A stretch of 64,000 nucleotides of DNA from Deroplatys truncata (Eukaryota > Arthropoda > Insecta > Mantodea > Mantidae), in the NCBI GenBank assembly GCA_030765065.1, contig CM060987.1, positions 73,294,557 through 73,358,556 of the forward strand. The letters are read 5' to 3'. This document shows positions 47,790 to 59,218 of this stretch, in pieces (the stretch's first letter is position 1; each line of letters begins with the position of its first letter). Made by a program: the position numbers and the translations under genes. The notes beneath the pieces are model-generated. The model worked only from the letters and a program-made list of their open reading frames with translations, had not been told where the DNA came from and searched no databases.

Positions 47790-48780
47790 AACGGGCAAAT
47801 AAAATAAATAAATAACTAAAAATCTGAAATACTCCGTCCCAGCTCCTGGTTTCCTACACCGGGACGTGCATTGTAAACCTTTATCCTTTTTTCTACATTT
47901 ACCAAAAAAAAACATATACGTTATCATTTTACAGGTTTCACTTATAACTAAACAAAAACAAAATAAACCTATAAAATCAAAATAAAAGAATTATTATACC
48001 TAAATAAACTACCCATATTTCAACTAATTTCTATCTGCTGTAAGCCAGCAAAAATAAGTAACTGGAAACCAGCTATTACCCCTAACTAAACTATTTATAC
48101 TAAATCTAATATTATCTGCCGGTACCTGATAAAAAACGTACTGGTATCCAGTAAGAATATGTTACTTTTTTATATTTCTTTGCGAGTTCTGCACTTATAT
48201 GTGTAATTTATTTCTTTAGTCTTAATTAAGTTTATTATACTTTACTTAAAATTTTTACTATTAACATTTTATTACTTCTATACAATATTCAACACTATAT
48301 CTCCATGCTATTATGCATTCTTTTTTAATCCCATTCAAATTGTTTAATTTACTTATTTTATTATTATTGTATGATTTTATTTTATTTATGAATTATTTAA
48401 ATATTAAATACAACTACAATATTTATTTTACTTAGTTATCTTTTCTAATAATTCCACCAAACGACTTTACTTATACACATTACAGTCTTATTATACATAC
48501 TTCCTTTATTTACTTATTAATCATCTTGAATAATTTCACCATATAACTCATCGCTATTATTATATCTACCTTTAAATTTAAATTGCTTGATTATCCACTA
48601 CTCTGTAACATCACAATAAATAAACTCCTTACATCTCTTTTCTTTATTAAATTTAAAAGTATAATTTACTACTCTTCTTTAACTCATATTACCTACTTTC
48701 GCACTATTTCACTTTTAATTTAACTTTATAACCTCTTGGGTTTAGAATTTAACTTACTACACTTCACTATTTCACACAAC
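47790..48780. other. G-poor, C-skewed AT-rich tract
   Basis: For about 1 kb the plus strand has very little G (48241-48300 has none, the following 60-base lines two or three each) while C stays at roughly ten per line. Related short dyads with CTGGTWTCC-type cores occur near 47846, 48062 and 48141. No open frame of 60 codons. Class unknown. Confidence 0.6.
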
Positions 48781-48859
48781 CTTCTTTCCACTTGCTCACC
48801 GGGCACTGTGGATCCATTATTTTACTATATCATCACTATAACTGCTGAAAAATACATCC

Positions 48860-49345
48860 ATTAACTTCCAGATAAGCGATGCATCGATGTCCCATGCTTG
48901 TCGTAACCTCTCAAGCCGACAGGCATTTCCCTTATTTCAGCTACCGTGCTGTAAGATCTTATTCCGAGTTAACAGGCTTTCATAAGACATACATTTCATA
49001 TAGCTCCACGAAAAGAGATTAAGTGGGGCCAGGTGAGATGAGTGAGGCGGCCAGTCAACCGGCTCACCCGACCTATCCAGCGAATACCGAATGTAGCTGC
49101 CAAATGGGTAAGTAATTCATTCCCAAAAGAGCTCGCTCCTCTTTATATTGAAACCACATTCCTTGGTTGATATTAAGAGGAAGCGGATGCAGTAATTCAA
49201 GTAGAACTTCTTGAAAAAATACCAAGTAAGTTTTGAATTTGAGCCGCGCAGCAAAGAGTGTGGGTAGCTGCAGAGAAAAGTCTTCGCAATCACACAAACC
49301 CATTTGATATGATCGCACAAACGTATCTATGGGAGTTGTTGAAAA
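48860..49345 (-). pseudogene. DUF4817/DDE-type transposase relic, C-terminal half
   Basis: Minus strand: FFQEVLLELLHPLPLNINQG then MWFQ, matching the family stretch L..LPELL..VPL..R..MWF that precedes the second catalytic Asp (itself destroyed). A frameshift later, FRIRWIGR fits FG.RWIGRGGP and DWPPHSSHLAPLNLFSWSYM fits WPPRSPDLTPLDFFLWG. Related to the elements at 13559-14858 and 59219-60953 but far more decayed; no terminal repeats seen. Confidence 0.65.
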
Positions 49346-49859
49346 GCCCAAAAATGGAAATTTGAAGAATTAAACCCTCACTGTAAAGCATGCTTCATTC
49401 TTTGAATAACACGGGGTTTCAAATATTAGTTGTACTGCAGTTTGGTTCAAATACCAATTAAAAAAACTTCTGTCACAATGGATAGTCATCTGGCTTTGTG
49501 GGATTAACTTTTACAAGATAGTATGGATGTAACAGCTATTCCTGCAGAACTATCTGGATATGTGTAATGTTCAATAGGTGAACGCTAGTTCGAATACTGT
49601 ACACCGCACCACTGCTTACTCGGCCTTTAGCGTTGGCACAGAGAGCCCCGTTCATGACCCTCTGCTCGTCTGTGCACGAGAACCATATGCTGTTCCCTAT
49701 GCCATAGGTATGTCCACGAATTTATTCCGTTGAAGTGTAGTTTGTAGTCGTAATTTGTCGCAGTTAAATTTCACTAGTCTACGTGTAAGTAAGGAAGAAT
49801 TGTGGAGTACTAGGGAAAGTAGTCAACAGAATGACTGGGTGAATTGAACTGACTATATG
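49346..49859. other. No recognisable feature
   Basis: May include decayed N-terminal parts of the preceding relic, but I cannot read them. Otherwise nothing seen. Confidence 0.35.
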
Positions 49860-49936
49860 CCGGCCCTCGTAGCTGTGGTCGCTGGAGTGTATAGCTTTGA
49901 CGCTCTACCAAGCTGAGGGTCGCGGGTTGGGCATGG

Positions 49937-49967
<31 letters not shown>

Positions 49968-49970
49968 AAT
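49860..49970 (+). repeat. Diverged tRNA-like SINE head followed by (GT)n
   Basis: GGCCCTCGTAGCTGTGGTCG and GAGGGTCGCGGGTTGGGC are spaced like A and B boxes, but the B-box is poor. A GT run of about 14 units starts at about 49937. The reverse 85-codon frame is a microsatellite translation. Confidence 0.4.
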
Positions 49971-50574
49971 GTTGTAATAAGCGATAAAGAAAACGGTAAA
50001 CATAGTAATCATTAACTGAGTAAAACAACGGAACTTTAAAAAAAGTAAAAATAAAACAATGGCTCAAGTGTGAAAGTACTGCTGAACATTTCTCAAAAAA
50101 ATTCAGCCAATTATTTAAAAAAACTACAAGAAGCCAACAAATGTAAGTAAATAAACCTGCTGATCTCGGGCAGCAATCAAATGAGGCGAGTGCATGATAC
50201 CGAGCTCCAGAAGCAAATAAACCCGGTGCGAAAGAGTAAATTAAATGGATGGTTGCCTACAAATGCATAAACCCCTGAATGATTTCCTGTTTCTTTAGAG
50301 TACTTTTTTGTGTTCTGTATTTTTTGGGTCAATGAACAGAATATCTGTAACATTAAGCCTTCATAATGAATTTCACATGCCTAAATATTTCAATCCTTAC
50401 TGAAAGATAACCGATTAAATCACCTAAACCCCCTGTTGTACTAAGACGAAGAGTCGCAGCCCAAGTGTGCTAAGTAAAACTGGAACAAAAGGTTATGTAT
50501 CTGAGCCCAAAGTTTATCGGTCTAATTTAAAAACATCCTCTATATCCTTGTATGTTGTATTCATATAAAACGTT
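49971..50574. other. No recognisable feature
   Basis: No motif, repeat match or frame of note. Confidence 0.4.
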
Positions 50575-51754
50575 ACATACGATAATTTTATTGAATTCCA
50601 CCCAAAAATACAATAACTTACTCAGTCCGCTTACCCCCCCCTTATGTGGGGCTTACACTCCTTAGGGCTTACACCCGCACCTAAGGTCAGAGGTCTGTCT
50701 AGGAGCAGACGGATATGGAATCAGAGAATGAAGAACCCGGAACGACAATCGATCCGTAGCCAGGGAGAGTGAGGAAGAATTATATGAAATGAAGGCTAAG
50801 TGGATGAAAGAAAATATGGTGATGGAGCAATTGGTGGAATGAATGGCGGGGAAATCGAAGAACCCGGAGAAAACCCGCCCAAACGCTGCTTCGTCCACCA
50901 CAAATCCCACATGCGGACCTCTGGGACTGAATTCGGGCCGCCTTGGTGGGAAGCAAGCAGTCTATCCATTCGGCCGCCAAAAATTCGATAATGATACCCG
51001 AAAAGACACGTTTAGAGACTCCCTAAATAAAAGCATTTAAATGTTCCATGTGTGTGTGTTTGTGTTTGTTTATCTGTTTGTGAACAGCATAACCTAAAAA
51101 CGAAAAGTCGATAAAATACCCAACTTTGTGCTTAAGTGCAACATCTTCCAAGGATGCGACACGAAGTTTTTAAAGAAAATACTTCCACACAAAACTACCC
51201 TTAATGGTTTCATTACTTTATTATTTTCTCAAAATTTCTTGTAACTATTTTGATTAAATAGTTACAAGATGTTTTCGTCAAAAATAAAACGTATATCTTG
51301 AATTTTCTGGGAATATCCTCTTATCTCATCTTCACTCTGAATGTCATTCACATAACTGGTAAATCTAAGAGATAGGCAAAATCTTACTACATAGAAATGC
51401 ACATCTCCTTAAAGCATACAATTTATCAAATAAGTTTTTTTTGGCGTTTCCAAATGTTATTTGTGATTACTTTGAATTTTCAGTAATTTTTGCTTGTAGC
51501 AGGTTGCTATTACTTCTTCTCGTAGTCATGCAAGAAGGATTGAATTTCAAGACTACAACATATCAATCCCTTTTTCAGCATCTGGACTATCGCTCTATCC
51601 TACTGTGTTCTTATAACTATAACGAAATATGTAAATGAGGGATAAAGATTTATTTCAATTAACAAGAAACAAGATAGAAGAATAAGCTTTTGTAAGAATC
51701 GTTTATGGAAGACCGAATACAGAAAGTCATGTGAATGCTACACATCAGATTAGC
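50575..51754 (+). repeat. Family X dispersed repeat, split by SINE B
   Basis: The head (TTTTATTGAATTCCACCCAA) at 50586-50616 resumes after the SINE at 50977 (CCAAAAATTCGATAATG) and continues through GTGTGTGTGTTTGTG (51049-51063), AGGATGCGACACGAAG and the tail GAAAGTCATGTGAATGCTAC to CACATCAG at about 51751. A 12-bp-arm palindrome (51238-51267) is private to this copy. Confidence 0.8.
50617..50976 (-). repeat. tRNA-derived SINE, family B, inserted in family X
   Basis: Matches 675-1022: CTTATGTGGGGCTTACAC, GTGATGGAGCAATTGGTGG, ACCCGGAGAAAACCCGCCC, CGTCCACCACAAATCCCAC. The complement of the right end has the tRNA-like head GGCGGCCGAATGGATAGAC and a B-box-like GAATTCAGTCCCAG. Flanks CCAAAAATACAATAA (50602-50616) and CCAAAAATTCGATAA (50977-50991) form a 15-bp duplication with two differences. 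Frames at 50662-51040 are by-products. Confidence 0.88.
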
Positions 51755-52910
51755 AAGGTTTCAACATCCAGAAGCGTTACTCAAATGTCTGTTTGTGGTA
51801 ACAGGCTCTTGCATTGGAAAGGAAAGCAAAGGGCTAAACCTATCAGTTAAGATTCGTAGGAAAAACTTAATGTTTCAGAAATATTTTGTTTAGCCTTGGC
51901 TATTAAAACATTTTGAAGCCTAAAGAAACCTAAGCCACTCCACCCCTTATAACACCTGTTTTAGTCACCATTGTAATTATCTGAACGCTTTAGCTTTCCT
52001 CTCATCCAAACTTGACCTCGTTTCTCTTGGAACTAAAGTTTTACATGTTTTTCTCATTTCAAAACATCACTCATGTTACAAATATTGATGTACTAGTACT
52101 TACATATGAATGTATGAATACTACTTTATAAAAACAGTATATCCCACATACGATTTAGTACTGATTTTTCCCTCGGGCCATGAAAGGCATTTTCTTCTTC
52201 ATTCCATCGTATACTCAGTTGCCTTTCTTATTCTTCTAGAGTTATATAATGGCATTTTCCCTTATGGGTCCTTTCTCGTCTATGGGTCCCATGTGTTCCT
52301 TGTATTGTTGCCTTTATTCGTTGGTTTGGCTATTAAAAGTCATTAAGCTAAACCCTGAAATTAAATCTTTATCTTTATTTATTATCTTAATTCATAAGTT
52401 AATTTATCTTAAATCTTTAAATCCTCCCTTTTATCCTTTTTCAATCTATTCTATCTTCTACGTCCTTTAATTGTCCTAAAAAATTTCGTTTCACTAGCTG
52501 AATTTTAGATTTCTCTTTGAGACTGGGACCCAGTGAAAATAAGTACGGCCATTGTTCTGTATAATTGTAATATATGTTACCTTGTAGTATTTTTTAATGT
52601 TCTCTGTATGACCAATCTGTTCAACGGGAATTTGATTTAACGCACAAGCTTTAAAGGTGTTTTTGTATACTCAAGTACTTATTTTTGTTAACTTCGTCTT
52701 TAAATAATAAGAAGTACAATTTATTATCCGTATTTATGTTCAATTAATAAACAATTATAATATGAAATATTAAATGTTCTTATAAATTAGCAACATTGTG
52801 CGGAGGAACAACCCTTTTGTATAGCATGGACTTAATGTAAAGCATACAAAAACTTAATCTTATCATAAAGCATATGCAACTAATGTAGATAACCTCACGT
52901 ATCTTAGTCA
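51755..52910. other. No recognisable gene
   Basis: Overlapping frames at 52110-52346 and 52249-52470 are rich in Leu, Tyr and Phe because the strand is T-rich and G-poor (52340-52480); I see no domain. Confidence 0.4.
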
Positions 52911-53172
52911 TCCTCCGTGGTCAACGGGAACCATGCTAACCTCTCGTTTTTGAGATTGTGGGTTCAACCCGGCGGAGGGAAATGGAGTTTTTCGGGCGTA
53001 AAAGTCCTTAGCAAGGCTTCCTTTGGAAGGGAAGTAAAGCCGGTGGTCCCGTGTCGTAGATTTACGGCACGTAAAAGAATCTCAAGCCTGATAAAGAGAC
53101 CTGAGCAAAATTTTCGGCCTTTCACGCCCAATATACAATAGGGAGCTAAGAACCATAGTAGTTAAAGAGCTT
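52911..53172 (+). repeat. tRNA-derived SINE, family A, with head
   Basis: TCCTCCGTGGTCAACGGGAA then CCATGCTAACCTCTCG, B-box GGGTTCAACCC, GGGCGTAAAAGTCCTTAGC, TACGGCACGTAAAAGAATCT, AAGCCTGATAAAGAGACC and AGTTAAAGAGC. The copy at 58658-58960 has an A-box (GTAGTGTAGTGGTTA) identical to that of a typical tRNA-Val, the likely origin. The 74-codon frame at 52917-53141 is in the SINE. Confidence 0.88.
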
Positions 53173-53174
53173 CA

Positions 53175-54736
53175 ATTTTTTTCATGTATCTGCGAACCAA
53201 AAACTATACTCTAGCTTTACTAGCTCTTTCAGTTTTCCTTTGGTGTTCCTATCAAAAGTATCCCAAATCATTTTTGATAGTTACGTTCAAGCATTAATTC
53301 TGCGTGCGTTTGCAGCTAACGCTCTATTTTTTATTTAAAGAAAAAAAACGGTTAATTCATATACACCATAGTTAAATCTACACTCCTTTTTCCGGAGTCC
53401 ACTGAAGCGATGTGCAGCAGACAGAACGAATACCTCTGCATGTTAGCTGTTTTCGTGGTATTTAACACATGGCTTAACTCTGCGTTTAAAGCGTGTTAGA
53501 ATTCACACACAGGTGTTATGTGAGAGCTCACATTACGCCCCGCTAGAAATAATATTAAAAGTGGCAGACCTGTGGTTAACACGCCAAGTTCTAGGTAGAC
53601 TTGAACACAAAATTGTAATTGTAGTTCGAAGTACCGAGACGGACCGCGGACTGGGATATCAGAACTGTTCATATTAACCTTGCCTCCGTTTATTCTTCTC
53701 CAAATGAAACTATGAACTGCGAACAGTTCTACCAACACTGGGATCAACTCTCGAATACCACTGTCACGCGATTTCTTTGAAAGTTTCTGCTACCTCATCA
53801 ATGCTTGCTTCAGTGCAATACCCTTTTTTCTCATATGGAGTCTTTGAAGAGTTTCGTGTGACTAGAGTCTAGACTGATAACATTTCCAATTTAGCAATGC
53901 ACGATTCTGTTGCGGAATTAGAGAATACTGCGTTCTCAATAGAAATTCCAACACTTTCTGATTGAACTACCTGTGATCCTCCTCGGTTTCTGGAACTTCG
54001 GAAACAACTTCAGCTTCTGGAAGTTTCATGGTATCAACTGCTCCAAATTCAACAACGCATTCGTGGAAAAAGACAAACATAAGTGTAACACACTGCATTA
54101 GCAGAGTATCAGTTTTTAAAAATGAAGGCTTACAATGTCCCTTGAATAAATTCTTTCTGAGCTTTCCAGGTGGCTTTGTCTCTTCATCTGCAGCTTTAAT
54201 AAAGTAAGAAGTGCGTCTGTCTGTGTCTAAAGCTCAGATACGAGGCAGAAACTTGCCGAATGCTACGAACTACAATATTTTTAATTAGGTGAACAAAATC
54301 CTTCTGGACCTTTTAATTATTTTAATCAGGAAAGAGAGAGAAATCCATGCATAACTGTTTTGCTGGAAAATAAATCACAACATTTAGTCTACTATACAAC
54401 ATAAACATAATAAAACTCGTGGAAATGGTTTTATGTGCGTGTATTCTATTTCTACTTATTTATTTTGGATTCCTGCAAACATTAATGATAAAAGTAATAC
54501 TTTTAGTATTCATTATTACATCAAAGTAATTAACAGTATTTTATTTCTGAGCTGAATTTGCAATTGAGCTCGTTGCAACTCTCTCCTGAAATCCACTTTT
54601 GTTGATTCATTAGAAAGTATGCTTAAATCTGACTTTACTCAATAGCAAATCCACGATATGTTGAAAATTATCCTTACCAGATATAACAAATCCAAAAGCT
54701 AAGCGTATTTCACGCCTTCTCGTCTCTCCTGATTAC
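53175..54736. other. No recognisable gene
   Basis: The 83-codon reverse frame at 53496-53747 is hydrophobic near its C-terminus but matches nothing I know. No repeat match. Confidence 0.4.
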
Positions 54737-55515
54737 CGTCCGCAGATCGTATTGAACAGTGCCGGAGGTACAGAAAGAGTCTGCGCGGGAAAACGCAGAG
54801 GTCGGAAAACGTGTTGATTAGGTACCTGCTTTTGGTGGTGTGGTCCATGACGGACAGGAGGCCAGTATTGGTGTTGCAGTCTTCGGCCGCTGGTTCCGTT
54901 TGCCTGCGATTTGAAGGAACTTGAGTTCTGCATTGCCGGGCCCAGTCCTCAACCTGGTACCTCGTTGTCTCGCCGCGTCAGCTTCCAATCTTCTGCAGCA
55001 AGTCCACGTGGTCGTGCCAACAAATGGCTGCGGCAACGGTAACCTGGGATGGAGCCTCATGTATGTGGTCCGCTAGTTGGGACATGAATCCAGGGTGGTG
55101 TCCGGTAGGCTGGCCAGAATAGAATGAAAGTGTATCCGTAGGCGGCTGCTCCAGATGTTTCGTAGGAAGTCGACCGGTACCGCGGGTGGCAGGCTCCTGA
55201 GGTGCCACAGGGACAGAGACGGTTTGCGATCTCCAAGCTCTTCCGTGGTAAGCAGCTGGCAGACACGCTGCTCCTGCGAAATGAAGATGTGCTGCACCAG
55301 CTTCTCTTTTAACCAGCTCTATGGCTTGGGCGGCGGGGTAGTAATGATGTCCTCGATTTCGACCTCGTAATGGTTTTCCCAACTAAGACACGACTTAATA
55401 AATCCGAAGACACGACTTAGTTATTTATCCGAATAAGGAGAACTGCACTTCCGCCTGATCGAACCATAGAGCCGACCAAAGCGGTGGCAGTGTCTCGGCG
55501 AAGCGGAAGGTTTCG
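54737..55515 (-). pseudogene. Ty3/Gypsy retrotransposon relic: Gag and start of protease
   Basis: On the minus strand I read PPLWSALWFDQAEVQFSLFG (the PP(F)W...WF.QAE.QF block of insect Gypsy Gag), then after stops ISQEQRVCQLLTTEELGDRK and FLRNIWSSRL, DTTLDSC, and in another frame LADHIHEAP, typical of the same Gag domain. A zinc-knuckle-like stretch is not intact. Farther on, SRYLINTFSDLCVFPRRL fits the retropepsin start, where DTGSD is normal; here it is NTFSD (54801-54815), so the catalytic Asp is lost. No reverse transcriptase or LTR is visible. At least three frame changes. Confidence 0.78.
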
Positions 55516-55519
55516 CTAC

Positions 55520-57390
55520 TGGTCTCCTGTTTGCTGGAGTTGCTTCTGGCTTCGTTCATATACGCGGCTCCTAGAGATCACGTGGGGGTCACCAACCTTT
55601 AGGTGGATATGTATTGCCCAACTTTTGTCTTAGGATCTTCGAGAAGGAGTTAAATTAAATTGTACATCCGCACAGGTTTAAGCTAAATAAAATACATACT
55701 TGGCAACAGTGTAGAGCGAATTATGATACAAATACAAGCTTCTATTCGCTTCAGCACTACGTAAAGACAAACTGAACTGTTGCGCTCCCTTTTCAAGCAG
55801 GACACTCCAAGTTCTTCCCTTGGTGGCCAGGCGCTATTGTCCCAAAACGAGAAAGAAAAAGCCAGCTGACCTTGGTTACGATTGCAGATTCCATCCTGCA
55901 AATCAGCCGCATTTCAATGTTCGGTCCACCAAAAGTGAACAAGATGGGCATTGTTAATAAGTGTGTATTAAATAGGAAGCGATCAATAAAGATCCCCAAC
56001 ATTGTTGTTTGTGGTTTCATCGTATAGAAAATTTTAAATTAATATTTCCTGTCCAGTTAGAACTATGGCGTACAGCACACGCATTTAATTAATAACATTA
56101 AATATTTTGTAAGGACTATAAATTGTGCTAAAAAGCCAGAGTTACCAGAGTTCGTCTAATATAAATCAGATCACACAACATATAGAGAATATGCCACTAC
56201 GAGTAATTTGTGAATGAGTGTTTCAGAATGAACTCCTACGAACTGTAGAGTAGCCATTCATTTTAATTATCTTTTCAAGCACTTTAGAGTTTTCATGCTT
56301 CAAAACATTCAGCCAAAGCCAAAATACCACTGTTATAGCAACCCTACCACTTATGGTTCATACCGTCTCTATGTTTCTGCTGAAAGATAAAAGTAACGGT
56401 TAATACTTACTTGTGATTGTTGTACATTCCAGTACAAGTAATAGGTGGTATCTGTAATTACATTCAAAATGGTCGAGGCAGGGATATTCAGACTTTGGTT
56501 TAATTTATATCAAAACACACTCAACTCATTCCTAGTTCAGTTCCCACACTTTCTAACATATTCATATTTCATAACATTCTTAACTAACTCATCCCTTACG
56601 CTTCCTCAATTCATAACTTTCTCAAACTCTTAACATTTTCGCAGTTCGCAGTTCTCTAAAAATAAACCATTCGCAAATCTTTGTTGTAGACAATGTATAG
56701 AGCTTTGAGAGAGCAGGACGTGATTGCAAGTTTGCCAACCCCCACGCGCGCCCACACACATAAAGTTATATGCTATTATTAAGCCTTGTTGAGTGAAATG
56801 CAGTAGAGGAAGTCACCCTGATCAATAATCTCATCGGCTGGGATATGCTTGAATATTTCAGGAAACAACTTTTTTCATTTGAACGATTTGTAGTAAAGAA
56901 TGCGAACGAGTGAAGTAGTTCTTAGGACTGAATTGGTTTGAACATTCACTAGTAATGGGTAAATATACTTTCTTGCACACAACCTTTCAATGATACCCTT
57001 ACCAAATTATTGTATTTATTTTATTAGATTTTTTATATACAGAATGATAAAGAGTTTGTTTGAATCTTACAAAAATCAAGTGCAAAATATATGCTACTTA
57101 TCTCCCGCTTCCCTAGGTCCTAAATCAGTGTAAAATTAAAAATGATAAAGTAATGGATTTTATTGTTGGACGCAGTGGCAGTGCAGAAGTGGTTGATGAT
57201 AGAATACTCAAACTTTCTCCTGTAATATGTTGAGTTCCTCCTCAAAGGGATAAATACCACATGTAAGGTTTCCTGTCAATATTGTGTCGAACTGCCAATA
57301 ACACAAATAAACAGCAGCTCATACAGATAACAAATGAATTGCAATACTGATTTGCAGTAAGCTGTAGTTGTAATCTTTCTACGTAATAAA
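55520..57390. other. No recognisable gene
   Basis: The two overlapping reverse frames at 55683-56020 show no domain. 56505-56640 is another C-skewed, G-poor stretch with TTCATAAC repeats. Nothing else seen. Confidence 0.4.
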
Positions 57391-57391
57391 A

Positions 57392-57862
57392 TAGGATGTA
57401 TTACACTCACACGGCTTTCTCTGTCTTCTATCGTTTATCAGTGGGTATACGAATTATTCTTACGAAAGCTTATTTTTCTATCTACTTCGTTTTAATCGAA
57501 ATATATCTTTCCGGAAATACCTGTATTACGCATTTCGTTATAGATAAAAAGAGAACAGCGACAGTTAAATGTTTAAGAACTGGATGCTATACGCTGGCCT
57601 TAAATTTCCACACTCTTTCCATGATATCACGAGAAACAACTGAAAACCGAAACGATGAAAAAGATTGACTAAGTATTGAGCAATTCGCACTATTAATAAT
57701 ATTTATCTCGGAAATGGCTGATTCCACAAAAAAGGTTAATTGAAATAAATTGTGTGTTTTAAAGAGATCTACATTTTTTGTGTAGTACATTTTCGTCTAT
57801 CACTTAACGTTTACCAGTTATAGAAGATTATACAAAATTCCTTCCGAATGCGAGAACTTCAC
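57392..57862 (-). repeat. Family X fragment, 3' half
   Basis: GTATTACACTCACACGGCTTTCTCTG at the left is the complement of the tail; AATATTTATCTCGGAAATGG, ACATTTTTTGTGTAGTA and CGTTTACCAGTTAT follow. It stops at CCTTCCGAATGCGAGAACTT, so the head half is missing. Confidence 0.75.
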
Positions 57863-58238
57863 AACACCAAATATTTCAATATATACCAGAATAAGGAAGT
57901 TAATGATCAGGGAGTAAGGCTTTATTGCCCAGTGTTATCATTCCTGTACAATGTATCGACAAGGTGTTTGCCACTGTTAAGAGAAGCTAATAATTATTTT
58001 ATTATTCTGAATATTATTCCTTCTGTGGGCGACAAAAGCATCCTTTCGGTATCTGAGGAAACTTTTCTGACAGCAGTTTTCTTTTTACAATTACATACAT
58101 TTGCGAACTAAAACATAATTTGTCATAGTCAAAATCATACTTTCCGAGGAATTAAACCAATAATACATTACATTTATTACATTTAATGCAAAGAATCCCT
58201 GAGCAACAATTAGCGAGGTTTCAGAAAGTGTATGGAGT

Positions 58239-58297
<59 letters not shown>

Positions 58298-58657
58298 ACA
58301 GATTAACTAAAAAACGAAAACTTGAGTTATACCGAACTTGGTATTCAGATTCAGCATCTTCCGAAGATGCGACAAGAAGGTTTCAAGAAAATCACCCTAC
58401 CCAAACTGTCATTTATATGCAAAGATGTTTTATTTCTTATTTTCTCAAAATGGCTCTAACGATTTTGATTTAAAGTACTATACAATAAACATATTTGCCT
58501 AACTAATAAAATGCACATTTTTAAATGTCTGCGAATAGCCTATGAAGGCTTTATTATGAATGAATTTTGTATAATGTTACATTACTGGTGAACCATAAGA
58601 GATAGACAAAATCTTACCTAACCAAAATGTACATATAGTTTAGCATGCAATTTATGT

Positions 58658-58960
58658 AAAAAAATTAAATGGAGTTTTATTTATGGACGCTCTTTAACTG
58701 CTGTGGTCTTTTAGGGCCCCATTCTATATTGGGCGTGAAAGATCGGTAATTTTGCTCAGAGGCCTCATTATCAGGTTTGAGGTTCTATTACGTGCCGTAA
58801 ATATACGACACGGGACCACCGGCTTTAATTCCCTTCCGAAGGAAGCCATGGTAAAGATTTTTACGCCCGAAAAAATCCATTGCATTCCGCCCGGTTTGAA
58901 CCCGCGGCTTCGAGAACTAGAGGTTAGCATGGTAACCACTACACTACGGAGGACGACATA
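58658..58960 (-). repeat. tRNA-derived SINE, family A, with target-site duplication
   Basis: The complement starts GTCGTCCTCCGTAGTGTAGT with the tRNA-Val-like A-box, CCATGCTAACCTCTAG, the B-box GGGTTCAAACCGGG, and ends TAAATAAAACTCC. CAATTTATGT is repeated at 58648-58657 and 58961-58970. Best preserved head of the four A copies. The frames of about 100 codons on both strands (58724-59054) are by-products. Confidence 0.92.
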
Positions 58961-59218
58961 CAATTTATGTGAAATAACATTTTTGTCCTCAACTATTTCC
59001 AAGTTACCTTTTTTCATTGCATATTCCATATTTATGTATTTTTTTAAATTCTAAGTCAGCATGCACGTGTTTCTCGAACAAAACTTGCAGAATTGGCAAA
59101 TCCAGCATACAGCGATCCGCTTTTTAAGGATTTGGCTGTTCGTTCAGCATCCTGTATCCCCCTTATGCCTACAACAATATTTATAATGAAATCAACAATA
59201 ATATATAAGGGATACATA

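Noticed and set aside
54978..55382. 134-codon frame as an intact gene
   Set aside because: Only part of it matches Gypsy Gag; the true Gag reading switches frame near 55090, so it is a decayed relic.
55683..56020. Two overlapping reverse frames as a transposase fragment
   Set aside because: A faint resemblance to DDE-type sequence was not sustained by any ordered set of motifs.
58235..58300. CRISPR-like or satellite array
   Set aside because: Simple GT/GA microsatellite with no spacers; no CRISPR array exists anywhere in the window.
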